From: Ancistrus triradiatus | Taxonomy: Eukaryota > Chordata > Actinopteri > Siluriformes > Loricariidae | Assembly: GCA_025084515.1 (NCBI GenBank) | Contig: JAJAGP010001326.1 | Span: 140,873 to 204,872 of the forward strand | DNA: 64,000 nt | Direction of reading: 5' to 3' | Part shown: positions 12,047-24,984 of the stretch, piece after piece | Position numbering within the stretch: position 1 is the first letter of the stretch | Layout: every line of letters begins with the position of its first letter | Notes under the pieces: generated by a model | The model's database searches: none | What the model was told of the DNA's origin: nothing | The model's input: only the letters and a program-made list of their open reading frames with translations | Program-made: the position numbers and the translations under genes

Positions 12047-12824
12047 CCCAGAGCCCCATACTAATAGTAAAAAAATGACCTCATTTCAGTCTAAGATCAT
12101 TTTAAGCATCTACCTCTATGGCCTCTGACCTCATCGCTGGTCCACTGGATGATGGCAAGCCATTGACAGCATACTTTTAATCTATGATTTCTTTTTCTCT
12201 CCATTTCTCTCTCATGGTCTCTCACCAGAGCTCTGCATTATAAGCATTTTGCTTAAATTTGCTCATTGACTTAGGAACACCAGTTAAATAAAAGATTTTG
12301 ATCCAAGTAGACCACCCATGTATGGATCAGGTCTGTCTCAATGTCTAGTGAGCACCCTTGATACATACTCCAGTGTTTGGAGTTTAATGTTTAATGCAGT
12401 TTCTAACTGACATGAAACCTTAAGATTGGCTATGAGACTGCATAGTTACCGAAAGCTAGCAAAGTTTTAGAGCTTAGCTTTGCAAACTTGCAGGTTTACT
12501 GGAATTTTAATCAATTTTAAGTCTTTCTTTTGCGGGGACTGCATAAAGCATACATTTTGATCAGACTTTGACATCAAACTTTAAAGAAGGTATTTGATGA
12601 GATGTTTATTAATTGCTGTGCTGGAACAAGTGTACACAGAAGCTATTATGAGAGGGAATACCCTCTGTACAAGATCTGTGGTTTATCATATCTAACTTGT
12701 CACTGGACATAAGTCATTTGATTAGCACAAGAAAGATTTCATTTGATCAATATTTAAATATGTAAATTATGCCAAAAAACCTTCATAAATAAACATCAAT
12801 TACAGAACTACAATATGTGCATGT
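12047..12824. other. Intergenic stretch, nothing recognised
   Basis: No open frame of note, no clear repeat ends and no RNA gene signature. Confidence 0.55.
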
Positions 12825-13456
12825 GAATAGAGTGGCCAGATTTTCGATACTGAAATATGGGGCGCTATGTGTACTGTAGTGTTAGCAGGGATGTCCAAGT
12901 CAGATCAAGGAACCATGACGTTCTTCATTAAACACTTAACACAGCACAGCCACATTACCAGCTCTAAAAATGTCTTTTTTGCTTGTCAATACTTGTTTAT
13001 GAGCACTGAGTAGGTAACTTGCTGCATCCACACACATTATCACAGATATGTAGCACGACATACACGTACATGCTCCACACTTACATTTGTCAGCTTTTTC
13101 GTTTTAATATGTTGATTAATATCATTGCCACTTCCGTACAAAATTAAACTTATCTCCACATCTGGTCTCCCAGCATATCTTTTCTCAGAAATGTATATTC
13201 GTTTTGAAGCGGGTCGTTACACGTTCTTCTTCGTTTAGCCATCTCAGCAGTACAGCCATAGTGAGTGAAGGCATTAAGTCATGTCAGTGAAGGGTGACTG
13301 ATAATTGGTTCAACAAACATGATTGGCCATTTTATGTTTAGACGTATACAGTAACTTGTGAAATAATTGGTGGGTTCCATTTGATTAAACGCAAATGTAC
13401 ATGGACTTAAATATGGGATTGTCCCTGGAAAAACGAGTCGTCTGGTCACCCTATTC
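12825..13456. mobile_element. 632-bp MITE-like element with terminal inverted repeats
   Basis: The left end GAATAGAGTGGCCAGA (12825-12840) pairs with the right end TCTGGTCACCCTATTC (13441-13456), 14 of 16 positions. Subterminal AAATATGGG also recurs inverted. The interior has no coding signature. Confidence 0.7.
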
Positions 13457-14706
13457 AGGAAAGACTAATGAAATAAAGAAGAAAGAAAAAATGTCAGTTT
13501 GTGCTCATAGATTTTTCTCTGTGCTTCTGACCATTTCAAATAATAAAAACTTGCTTGTGTATAATAAAAATCACTTATTGTAGAGCCCTGCTCTCACCAA
13601 GGCTGGAGATGCCACATGTCTGCACTGGAAAGTGTTTCTCCTTGGTGTGATATTGATTTGGAATGAGGTGGACCCAGCTTGACCTCCTGACCTGGACTCT
13701 CTCTTGTGTGATTGGTTGACAATGATGTCATGCCCAGACATTTTTTTTTCACATGCGAACTTGTTACTGACTAAAAAGTATGTAAACATCGTGCAGTGAA
13801 TTTTATGTAACTACATCCTACATACACTTCCTTGTTGAATTCTGATTGGATGTTTGACTAAAGTCCATGTTAAGTAGCCATAAAACACTGATGAATAAGT
13901 TCTGCTTTCTTTAAGCTTTGCAAACACATTCCAAAAGATAGCTGTCGTGTTGTGGTAATTGAATAATTTATTTCTGCAAATCCACAGAGAACAGTTCCGC
14001 TTACAAAGAAGTTGCGTTCGTATGTGTTCACATGGTCACATATAAGGGCTCGAAAGTAGCCAATGCAAATACCTGGAATATTTGTGGTCCCATGTGAATA
14101 CACAGCCTGTGTTGGTTCAGAAGCCTCAGTTCTTTAGGCGGCAAAATCAGTGTACTATTACTGATGGAACAGTACAATAAAACTTGGTCAGCGTCCTCTG
14201 TGGCGACACCTGCTGCTGTCAGGCTCATAGTTTGTGTAATGTGTTCACATATTTTCACCAAGTATTTTTAGTCATTTAGGTGAGGGAAGAAAAAATGCTC
14301 AGTGTCTTACATTACAGGGTAACAGAGTATTTCAATGAAAGGTGTATTGAGTCTTCACCAGTTGCTAAGAAATAAATATAAATCAATGCTCATAAGTCTA
14401 CCAAGATGTAAATGCACTCACCAACCAAAAAGCATTTGTTGCTTACTATATAGACTTTCACTATATAGATTAAGTTTATGTGGAAATTTTTCTTGACTTT
14501 TTGAAGAATTTCATGTTTATTGAATAGAACTAATGTTATCGTAACAGCATATTTTAACAGTGTAGCTCCTGTGGAACAAGAAAAGTTATATAAGAGACGA
14601 AATTGCAGTGGAAAAAAAGGAATAGCCAAAAAGGCCAGACAGTGAAGAAACTACAGGAATTTTGTGAGGTTAAAGGAAAAAACACAGACAGAGTAGTAGT
14701 AGGGGG

Positions 14707-14744
<38 letters not shown>

Positions 14745-14829
14745 GGGAAGAAAAACTAATGTCTGTTTCCCCTCACAGGTCTAGGAGGCTTCTTAAACAT
14801 TCCTTACAGGCGGAAAGGGGTGGGACATG
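13457..14829. other. Intergenic stretch upstream of bcar1
   Basis: No gene recognised. It contains the (GT)n microsatellite listed separately. Several short - strand frames (13571-14629) have no domain content. Confidence 0.55.
14709..14741. repeat. (GT)n microsatellite upstream of bcar1
   Basis: About 16 uninterrupted GT units flanked by G-runs, roughly 470 bp upstream of the bcar1 initiation codon. Confidence 0.95.
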
Positions 14830-15176
14830 GTGAATTAACATAAGAAGAGTCGGCTCAGCCAATAGAATCCAAGAAGGGAAATGTCAGGATTGCGCTGGGA
14901 CTGAGAGGGTGTCAGGTTACGTTCATGTCCTCCCTCTTCTAGCCTGAGAGTAAAGGAGGGAGAGAGAGGGAGTTGGAGAAAGAGGGTGAAGGACAGACAG
15001 AAAGAGAGAACTTTATGGGACAGTCTCATTCTTGGCTACTGAGCTCACGGAATAGGACGATGTGCTACAGTCTGCCCTGACTTTTTTTTGCCCGACAGAC
15101 AACGAAGGGAAGTTTGACCTGGAGGCTGCTTGTCTGAGGGAGTTTGTTCAGGGTCGTTCACACAGCGGGACTGAAA
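14830..15176 (+). promoter_or_regulatory. bcar1: Putative bcar1 promoter and 5' UTR
   Basis: A CCAAT box lies at 14859-14863 (CAGCCAATAGAATCC), with no TATA box at a matching distance. It is followed by a GA-rich segment and then the leader of coding exon 1. A good splice acceptor (pyrimidine run then CCCGACAG, ending 15098) means the coding exon could begin at 15099 with a separate upstream non-coding exon. The transcription start cannot be fixed from sequence alone. The initiation codon has A at -3 (AAAATGA). Confidence 0.45.
15060..15080 (+). other. Possible short upstream ORF in the bcar1 leader
   Basis: An ATG at 15060 opens a six-codon frame ending at TGA 15078-15080, 96 bases before the bcar1 start. 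It would be in the mRNA only if the leader is unspliced across 15098. Confidence 0.35.
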
Positions 15177-15188
15177 ATGAATTATCTG
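15177..15188 (+). CDS. bcar1: bcar1 coding exon 1 (residues 1-4)
   Basis: Only four codons, MNYL, are coded here before the donor GTGAGT at 15189. Mammalian BCAR1 likewise begins with a four-residue first coding exon (MNHL) that joins NVLAKALYD in the next exon; this parallel is what identifies so small a coding piece. The junction is phase 0. The remaining part of the exon upstream is leader sequence. Confidence 0.88.
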
Positions 15189-17020
15189 GTGAGTGTGTGT
15201 GCGCGTGTGTGTGTGTGTGGGTGGGTGGGTGTTTTATATGGGTTAATGCCTTGAGTTGGCTGTGTGAAATAGTCCAGCTGTGGAAGAACACAGGAAGTTA
15301 GCAGTCCAAGTGGAATGAAAAGAAACAGAAAGGAACTCTAGTCCACATTCTCCTATTTTACGTCCCATTGTCACAACCCGGCAGGGGTTTGATTGTGGGT
15401 TTTGTCTCTGGGATTATCTGTATTCTTCTGGGATTTGTGAATGACCCTGTATTTGCTTTTCACACTCTGATTTTAGTCTCTTATGTCAAAGCCAACATGT
15501 TATTTGAAGCAGAAGTGTCAGAATTAGTTATGTAGACGTACCTTCTATAACATAAAACACCCAGACAACTGTTGTGTTTTTTTAATTCCAGGCTTTTCTT
15601 CAGCAATCCAGAGCCAGAGTACTTAAAGTGTTTGTGCGTTAAGCAGAGTGTTCAGAGAGGCAGGAACCGGAGGCTTGGAGGCATTGGCGCTGCCACTGGT
15701 GTGCTCTACTGCTGACTCAGTAGAAAGTTGAAAGATTAAAGTTTTATTATGGATGTCAGGCTCAGAGAGAGAGAGAGAGAGAGTGAGAAAGAAGAGAAAC
15801 ATAGCAAGGAGGACAGGCTGGAGTGTTGGCAAGCAGCATCCCTCCATTGCTATTGTTTGAAATTGCTGGCATGCATTCAGCTTGTAAGGGCAGGAATGAC
15901 ATAGGGATTTGGTATTTAGAAAGGAGACCAGGCCTGTCTAATAAGGACTTTGCTCCTTGTGTACTGGGGCTGACCCCCTGCGTGGCTCATGGATGATTCT
16001 GATTCAGCAGAAAGACTTATGTTTGATAGGAAGCTAGGGCCCTCATACCATATTTCAGTACTTTTTGGTTCAGAACTGACAGGTTGGGTATGATATGGAA
16101 TCAGACTAATTCCAGACAGTGGTTCAGTTTTGCGCTACATTTCTCTGTTTAGAATTCAAAAGGTTTTTTAATGTCCATATCCATTAAACAAGACCAATGA
16201 AATGTTTGTTCATTATTGTAACTAGGTGTAAGATCTTATGTGTTCAAAGTCACGTCCTGATAAAGGGATGATTGTTACAATAAGGAGATTGGCAGAACTC
16301 TCAGAACCATATTAACTACGTAAAAATCCCCCTCAGCTGATGGAACTTGGCTCAGAGTGCTGATCCTGAATCAGCGTCTAAATAAAGGGTACTGTCTCAT
16401 AAGTACAAGGCCTGAGAAGTCGACATTGAACACAGACAGAATGAAGCACTCATGAGCTCCTGCATTGGAGTGCTTTCGCCCCATGACTCACGCTTTACTC
16501 AAGAGGGTGGAATTCACCCCCACTTGGACCAACACACAGAAACACACAGACACACTCCTGGGGGATCTGACAATCAATCCTTATGCAGGACTAATAATTA
16601 GTGCTAATACAGGATCCTCTACCCTGCTGACTGAAATCAAGTAATCAGGACTTATTTGAAAACCTGGTCTAAACGTATTGCATGATGGCTCTTACTCACA
16701 CAGAATCTGTTTGATGACTCACAGGAAGAACTGAAGGAGACTTGCACAGGGCCTAGAGCATACCTGAATGAGGTATTATAAGAATAGAGAATGTGTCAGA
16801 GTTAGCCATTGCCTGGTGGTATAGCTTTAATTTAACTAGACATGTTGCTATGGGTAAAGATATACTATGAGTCAGTCCACTGGAGACACACAGCACGCAG
16901 ATTGATATGGTAGCTTGCTAACTCACTCTTACACTCCAGTTTTAGTGTACATGTGTACAAATAAAGTAAGCTGTAATTTGAGGTTGTTGTTTGGCCAGAA
17001 ATCCAGACAATTCTAGTTTA

Positions 17021-17880
17021 CAGTGGTGCTTGGAAGTTTGTGAACCCTTTAGAATTTTCTGTAGTTCTGCACAAATATTAACTAAAACATCATCAGATTT
17101 TCATACAAGTCCTAAAAGTAGATAAAGAGAATCCAGTTAAACAAATGAGACAAAAATATTGTACTTGGGCATTTATTTATTGAGGAAAATGATCCAATGT
17201 TACATATTCGTGAGTGGCAAAAGTATGTGAACCTTTGCTTTCAGTATCTGGTGTGACCCCCCTGTGCAGCAATAACTGCAACTAAACATTTCCTGTAACT
17301 GTTGATCAGTCCTGCACACCGGCTTGGAGGAATTTTAGCCCATTCCTCCATACATAACAGCTTCAACTCTGGGATGTTGGTGGGTTTCCTCACATTAACT
17401 GCTCGCTTCAGACCCTTCCACAACATTTCATTGGATTATGGTCAGTACTTTGACTTGGCCATTCCAAAACATTAACTATATCTTCTTTAACCATTCTTTG
17501 GTAGAACGGCTTGTGTGCTTAAGGTTGTTGTCTTACTGCATGACCCACCTTCTCTAGAGATTCAGTTCATGGACAGATGTCCTTACATTTTCCTCTAGAA
17601 TTCTCTGCAAGCCATCCCGGCCCAGATGCAGCAAAACAGGCCCAAACCATGATACTACCACCACCATGCTTCACAGATGGGATAAGGTTCTTATGCTGGA
17701 ATGCAGTGTATCCCTTTCTCCATACATAACCCTTTTCTTTTAAACCAAAAAGTTCTAATTTGGTCTCATCCGTTCACAAAACATTCTTCCAATAGCCTTC
17801 TGGCTTGTCCACGTGATCTTTTCATGAGAATACATGAGAATTTACTGGCAATTATACCTCACTTTCCTTTTGCTTTTGCT
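17021..17880 (-). mobile_element. Tc1-like transposon, CAGTGGTGCTTG family, 3' truncated
   Basis: The left end CAGTGGTGCTTGGAAGTTTG at 17021 follows TA, the expected target. The DNA then reads as an antisense Tc1 transposase. The - strand frame 17241-17426 (LKRAVNVRKPTNIPELK, EEWAKIPPSRC) is the C-terminal tail of the family. Further on, CCACCACCATGCTTCACAG (antisense to the GGGSIM region) occurs near 17660. The other terminal repeat is missing. Confidence 0.8.
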
Positions 17881-20103
17881 CTCATTTAGGGTGGCATTTA
17901 CATACTATTATATGATATACAAAATAGCACAGAGATGAGATTACAGGAGGAAAGCTTATAGTAAATTAGAGAGAATAAAGAAAAAACATTTGAAATATCA
18001 GCAAATGAAGATAATTTAGGAATATAGAAGGCCATTTGTCAGTGATGAAACTGATTCAGTTCTCATACTAATTCCATTAAGTTCATTGTGGGTGGGATTT
18101 ATATCATGTCCTGTTGTAATTACTGTATGAAAGCTGCAGGTATGAATGATGCAAAGCCAGGATATTAAATGTTCTAAGCGCAAAATGGACTTCAAATGGA
18201 GAGTGAGAGAGATGCTGATTATTATAGTCTCCTCATGCAAAGCTAATGGATTTCTGTGAGTCGTTTCATGTTAATCTTTTTCATGTTACTTTGGCATGAA
18301 TTCATTTGGAGAGAAAGAGGCACTTTGCAGTGCTGTTTACTCCAGAGATAATCTGTTTTAATACTTTGTACACTTTGTTTAAGGTATCAAGCCTAATAGT
18401 AAGAACGTGTACTTTGACTACTTAACTGTTCAGATTTTCAGAATCTGGTCATGAATACTTTTTTTGGTTAAGCCTAGTCTTTTTAGCAGTATTGTTAAAT
18501 AAGTCTATCGAGGACTTTCCGGACCACTGGAATGTGAACTGAGGTCAGAGTGGGAGACTGAACCAAAGAGGAACTACTGCAGCTGTATGAAAGCCTGATA
18601 TTTTTGGATTCGTCTTCAGGAATTGTCAAAATTCTGGACATGCTTAGGTTGTGATGAATGTCTCTGACTCAGGGTGAAATGAGAGAACATTTTTTTGTTT
18701 TACTTTTGTTGTGTCTGTTGGTTTTGTGTGTTGAACCTACTCTATATGTGTTTTTATTTATCTCAGTATATGGCATGTGGGCTATAATCATAAACTTGTT
18801 GCAGTTATACAAGGATGAACTGAGCTGTGCTAATCTTAGCCCCACTGCTTTTTATTCTCTTATACTGAGTGACCAAGCTGTTGCTCTGTGTTCACAACAG
18901 TATGAAATTTCAAAAGAGGAAAAAAGTTGAACTCAGTTACCTGCAAACTTTTTTTTTTTAACAATTTTCAATGGATTTCATAAAAGTCGTACAAACAAAT
19001 CCAAGAGTCAAACCTTTTTTGATTTGTAATTTCTTTTACGAGTTATTTCAAAATTCTCATTAAAGAGATGGATGGAAAACCTGATTGTGTTAGCAAATCC
19101 AGGGCAGCTTATATGCTTTGACTCGCAAAGTGTTTTCAAGGCTTACAGGGACATATTTTAACCACATACACTCACCATGTCAGGCAGGTAAGGTAGCTAA
19201 GCATGGGTGGCAATCCAAAACCTGACTGTAGCCTGCAGCTACAAGAACTGAGATGTTTTCTTACCTGTGACACACATTAACCTAGGAGGAAAGGAGTGCC
19301 CATAGAACTGCTGTTCTCTCTCTTAAAAGAAAGCAGTAAGGTATATTAGAAACTGTTGTTCTTTATTAACAGGGTTTTTTTTGGTAAGTGGAGGAGATTG
19401 CTTTGTTTTGGTGTATTAATCTGGTTGTTTTTGGTTTTGTCTGGTTGGTGTATGACGTCGTCCTGTGGCCTTTATAGAGACTGTGTGACAAACCAGGTGT
19501 GTGTATTTATGGGTGTGCTGTGTGGTGTAAGCTGTATGACAGGGTGGAATGTGGGGTAATGGAAGAGGTGGGTAGATGCTGTGGAATGCATCAGTACGGA
19601 CGCTTGAAGCAAAGAGATATGCCCTAACTTGCGGAGGAGAATCATACACAAGAACATTTGACTACACACTTAGACTCCACTTAGACATACACATTGTTTT
19701 TACTGCTATCTTTGTCGGGAAATGCCCTTACCTGGTGTATTGCTGTAGGTAAACAGTGCTACAGCTAATCCTACATAGAAAGTTGTTTTTACAGACAAAA
19801 AGGTTTTAGGTACTTTTAAGTTGATGGGTTTTTTTTGTACAAGGATTCCTATCACCAGCAAAAATGGTCAGTCATTCCCAACATCATGGGGACATGGGGA
19901 CATTAGAAGAATTAAATGCATGCATCAACCAATAATAACCAGTTTCAAAATTCATTTATCAGTAATTAAACTGATACATTCAGGGGTTAAATGTCCAGTT
20001 CTAATATAGTGTTTGTGAAGACTATGCAAAGCTGAAAACCAAACACTTTGGCACCCATGAAAGAAATACAGAATCTAGATACAAGTTTAACGTGTATAAC
20101 ACT

Positions 20104-20500
20104 GTGTTTCCAAAAGGTTTTTGAACACCTGATTCCCTGAACATCACACAGAAAAGGAACTGAATCCGTACCTACTCATTGGACTGTTGAAATACACTTC
20201 CATTTATTTAGGATCTTCCAAGAGTTTTAATAATATTGGACATGGATGTTGGGAAATAAGGGCTGCTCGCGTACTGAAACAGGAAAAGGTCTGTTGTCAC
20301 AAAGCTGGAACCCCGCAGTTCTCCAGAATGGCATTACATACTACAGCACTAAGGTTTGTTTCACTACAACTAAGGGACCTGGCTCAAATCATGTCAAAAA
20401 GCCCCAGGCCTTTGATTCTTCTCCACTAAACTTTACAGCTGACACTATAAGCATTGATAGCCTTCTAAAGGTATCCTGACCGTCTGTCAGATGGTGAAGC
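20104..20500 (-). mobile_element. Tc1-like transposon remnant
   Basis: It starts with TTTCCAAAAGGTTTTTGAACACCTG, a terminal-repeat type, and continues with GGACATGGATGTTGGGAAAT and an antisense transposase segment (ACAAAGCTGGAACC, then ACAGCACTAAGGTTTG). It is diverged and truncated, and the family call rests on recognised DNA words. Confidence 0.55.
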
Positions 20501-21657
20501 ATCGTAATGATTATGTTCCATTCTGCTTCCGTTCCCTTTCATATTCTGTGTACTTCAAAGGCACATGTGCGCACAGGCATACACAGCCACAATTAATTCC
20601 CAGCCTCCCACAGCTTTTTTCCATGGCCTGTTGTTAACTATCAAGTTTGGTCTTGCCTGTAGCAAACACAGCCCGTAAAGTCTGAAACTTGAGCAGGCCA
20701 CCATTGTTCTTTTGCTTAAGTAGCAGCTTAATTTTGCTTTTAGTCAACTGAGAAAATGTGCGTTTTGGTTTAGATCTTCCTATGTTGTACTTGCAGCATA
20801 TTTAGGCCTTTTGGGTGTATAATTTTGAAGATATACATGCGTGGATCTCTCAGAGACTCTGGTTGTGCTTGGAGCTATGGTGACAAATCTGACCATTCTC
20901 ATTTTGAGGCACAACTTCATGTTGTGCACATCTCACAACGCACACTCACAGGGCTGATAATTGCGAAAAAAACATGTATCTGACAGAACCACCTTCCAAC
21001 TCTCAAAGGGCTCTTCAGCATGACAACCACCAGTCCGGTCTGATCTCAGTGTCTGATAACAGTGTTACACTACAGGCTAATCACCGTCTTGTTGCTGCTC
21101 AGGCCAACTCTTGAAAATCTCAACCTGCAAATCCCACAAATCACAGCATAACAAGCATAGTAAGGATACTAGGCTAAGTGCTAACAGTATTTAGCAGGTC
21201 CTGGTTCTGTGCAACTGATCTTGGTGCCTAGCTTCAATACTATGATATAATATCTGAGTATAAGACTGAAACAGAGAAGGAAGAGGAATACTTTGGTACT
21301 TTTTCCACACAGTAGGTTTTTTCTGGAAAAAAAAGCATTAGCTGTGTTCTTTGTTTTGGCTATGCAATATGACAAAAAAATGTTACGGAACTTTCTGTGC
21401 TTGTTTGACTAGGCACAGGTGTTCATACGAACAGGCAGAAACATGCTGTTTTATATCCATTTCATTCTGATGTGAACACAGGTGAAAACAAGTGAATAGA
21501 TCAAATGTACGTTCTCTGCAGTGTGGTGTGTACGATATTTGGAAGAAGTTAAGGTGCACCCTCTGTTCTTGTGTTCTTTTTATGACTTTTGGACATGTGC
21601 ATATATACAGATGCATACACATAACCATGCATACTTAAACTACATGGTCATAAGAAG

Positions 21658-21804
21658 TGTTACTCAAAAAAGAATCCATTAGTAATTAATTGTTTAATAA
21701 TGTATCAGGATAAACGTTTCTCATTACATTCTGGAAAAAATAATCCCATTACAAGTTACTTCCTTAAAGCCCATCTTAATCTTCATTGGGTATAAAGAAG
21801 GATC

Positions 21805-21837
<33 letters not shown>

Positions 21838-21960
21838 ATATGTATGTGTGTGTATAAGGATAACAGCCAGTAGATTTTTAAATGCTTTATTTATGAAAAA
21901 TAACATACATGTTCAAATTCAAATCATTATTTGTATGGAGATTTTCAGGTTTTCCTGAGA
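21658..21960. mobile_element. Fragment of the CAGTGTTGGGG hAT-like MITE family
   Basis: It shares GGATAACAG-CAGTAG, TTTTAAATG and TTCAAATTCAAATCATT with the complete copy at 53238-53708. A (GTAT)n run at 21808-21858 has expanded inside it. Neither terminal repeat is preserved. Confidence 0.6.
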
Positions 21961-22139
21961 CAGTTGCATAAATCTGGCCGCAGATGTTGCTTAAGGCAGC
22001 ATCGATTATCTGAAGCCTAGTTTCTCCCATTACTAAGCAGAAGTAAAGAAGGTTTGTTGTAAATGCTTAGAAAATAATTTTTATTATTGTCCAGAAACAT
22101 GCGTAATGTTGGAACCTTGTTAAGGTACTGTTGGAACCT

Positions 22140-22298
22140 GATGTTAAGGTTGTCCAGAAGGTCTAGAGTTCAAATCCCATTTCTGCCAAGCTTCCACTGT
22201 TGGGTCTTTGAGCAAGACCCTTAACCCACAATTGCTTGAATTGGAAGTCACTCTGGATAAGGGCTTCTGTTAAATGCTGTAAATGTAAATATTCTATA
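22140..22298 (+). mobile_element. tRNA-derived SINE with L2-type tail, copy 1
   Basis: It contains a box-B-like AGTTCAAATCCCA, the body GCCAAGCTTCCACTGTTGGG, and the tail CTCTGGATAAGGGCTTCTGTTAAATGCTGTAAATG. The box A half is weak. It sits directly before a second copy. Confidence 0.75.
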
Positions 22299-22319
22299 TC
22301 TGTGTCATGAAACACTTCT

Positions 22320-22503
22320 GTTTCATGGTCCAGGGTTCAAATCCAGGGTCCAGGGTTCAAATCCAACCTCTGCCAAGCTGCCACTGTTGGGTCCTTGGGC
22401 AAGACCCTTTAACTCATAATTGCTTGGATTATAAGACTGTACCAATTGTAAGTCGCTCTGGATAAGGGCGTCTGCTAAATGCTGTAAATGTAAATGTAAA
22501 TAC
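22320..22503 (+). mobile_element. tRNA-derived SINE, copy 2, with duplicated box B
   Basis: Same family as copy 1. A 20-bp unit carrying the box B (GGTCCAGGGTTCAAATCC) occurs twice in tandem at 22327-22346 and 22347-22366. The tail GTCGCTCTGGATAAGGGCGT and TGTAAATGTAAATG is intact. Confidence 0.8.
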
Positions 22504-22639
22504 AGATAACAAATTGTATTTTGCCGTATGGCAGCAGTCCAAATACAAAGTGCCAATTGTAAAGTTTGGTGGAGGATATGTAATAGTCTGGGTTGTTCGT
22601 TATGGTTTGGTTTAATGAATATTGTCATGTGCTAACATA

Positions 22640-22965
22640 CACTGTCTGTTCAAATAAGTCACCATTTGGAGTCAATTAAGCAAAATACTTAGGAGCATTT
22701 GATTGGATAATTACTGCAGTTATTAAAATGTTTTAGCTAGCAACAGTTCTTTGAACCCTAACTGATGCAGTGACATATCCCTTGGTCATGGAAAAGATCA
22801 AATTGCTGGCTTGCATCAAGCAAATAAAATAATTAAGGAGATTGCTGAAATGATGTATTTGTGTTAAGAACTGTCCAACGCATTATTACAACTGGGAAGG
22901 ATAGTGATGAGCCATCAACCTCATGTAAGAATTGTGGTCGGAAGGAAAATCTACAGTCCTCAGAA
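22640..22965 (+). mobile_element. 5' end of a Tc1-like transposon
   Basis: It begins TA then CACTGTCTGTTCAAATAAGTC, and continues with GGAGATTGCTGAAATGATG, AGAACTGTCCAACGCATTATT and GATAGTGATGAGCCATCAAC. These correspond to the N-terminal helix-turn-helix and linker of a Tc1 transposase. The rest is gone. Confidence 0.7.
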
Positions 22966-24271
22966 CTCACAGCTATATTTAATAGTGAAAGTAAGAGCAT
23001 TTGTATCTTCAGTGTATTTTTTTGTACTATGTACTAGACTGCCACGCCAGTCGTTTTTGGTGGACTTTTTTAGTTTGGGCTTTTCAGCCAGTCAAAGTTA
23101 AAAGAACGCAAGGAGCCTCATCATGTCATTCCAAAATGTAGGGAGTGGAGAGTTTATTTTTGACTCAGCTTTGTTGTATTGTAGCGTTTGGTCATAGGGA
23201 GGTGTTGGAGCACAGCATACAGGTGCCAGAGCTCAGTTTAGAGGTCACAAATGAATCTGTTTACGATATTATTCAAAAACTGAAAAAAAAACTTTATTCC
23301 TTTCATTTTAGCATTTTAAATGTACAGTAATAAAGAGAATATATTTGTAAATGACCTAATAATATAATGCCTTCTTAAAAAACAGCATAGGTTGTGTTTT
23401 GGACACAGCATACCAGTTTTTGATTTTACAGCCACCTACTTTTACATGTTGTGTGTATTGGCAAACTATTCTCAATTGCTCAACCATATTTGTTCTTTCA
23501 TTAGCTGAAATATTGCCAATTTTGTTTGACGGTAACCTCTGATTTGCTTCACCTTTCGCTGTACTTTATTGTTTATATTTGCATCAGCAGCGAGAGATCA
23601 CATGAAGAAACGTCACTGATTGTAGTGGTAGCTTATGAAACCTGAGCAGCTCTGTGTCTCTATAAAAACTATATCACAATATACCGAATTATTCTGTACC
23701 GACAGACATCTATATGTAGGTAAAGCATATGCTTTGCTGACTATAGCATTGTCTGTTATCATTAAAGACAGAAAACAATAGCTTTTTGACCCCCTCCCCC
23801 CCACCAACCAACCTGTGCACATACACCCTGCTCTTTTGCTTTTGTTCTCCTGTCCATTGACCTATCTGCACTGAGCGCGCTCTACCAGCTGCCACATTAT
23901 TTTCTGTTCAGTGGCGACTGAATGAGCAGTACAACCCTTGTACCTCCTTCCCTCCATAACGTCCCTATTTCCTTTCTCTCGTTCTCGTTTCTCTGCGTTG
24001 TGGAACTTCTACGCCTTATCGCTGTTACTATCTGCCATTGTTCAGATTCCCCTTACCTTTTTTAACTTTTTCATGTGTATGAGCATTTTTTATGTAAATG
24101 GTGGATGTTTTGTTGCTTGAACGATGTATTGTCTTATCATTTCTTTCATTACTGCTTTTTCAGTCATTGTCTTGTGGCCATGTTTTCTTCTTCTGTGTCA
24201 CATTCTTCACCAAACGTCAAAAAATAGGAGGATCTATAGCGCATGCATTATTTAAGTGTCCACATACTATT

Positions 24272-24272
24272 C

Positions 24273-24327
<55 letters not shown>
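24272..24327. repeat. (CA)n(TA)n microsatellite
   Basis: A pure CA run passes into a pure TA run. Confidence 0.95.
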
Positions 24328-24330
<3 letters not shown>

Positions 24331-24984
24331 AGTACGTAGTTGTGGTACTGAATGTGCCGTCTGTTCCAAACGAGGCTACATCTCAGAGACATTGTGCCAT
24401 TGACTCACTCTTGATCTGAAAGGCATGTGAATCATTTCTCAAACACTTCCGGTGCTCAGAGAGTGGGAGTAAGGGAGTAATTTTCACAGTAAGGGAATTA
24501 AGGAGAAGTGTGAAAGAGCGGGAGAATCAGAGGTTGGTATACTTCAATAATGAAGACAAAGTTCAAATGCATTCTCCAGAGGATTTCTGTTCCTAGCAGG
24601 AAGTTCTCCTAAACAATGTGTAGTTTTATGGACCGATCTCAAAGTGTGGCTAGATAGTAGATGTGGAAGATAGGCAGAGGGATAAAGATAGAAAGTGAAA
24701 TAGATGAACCGACAGCAAAATAGACAATATATTCACAGGAAATTGATTTTCAGATTGCAGGAGACATTTTTCAGTCGGTTCTTGCCTACGGCTCAGCAGT
24801 TTGTCCCTATTTTATCAGTAATGAGATACATAGTCTGAGCTAGCAAAATGGCACCTGAAATGCCAATGCAATGAAGCCTGGAATGTTTTCAATTGTCTCC
24901 ATGAAGAAAGCCTTACAAGTCAAGGAGTCTGTTTCAGGTAGACTTGAGAGCTTCTCAGTATTTTGTTGGCATTTATGAGTGTGT

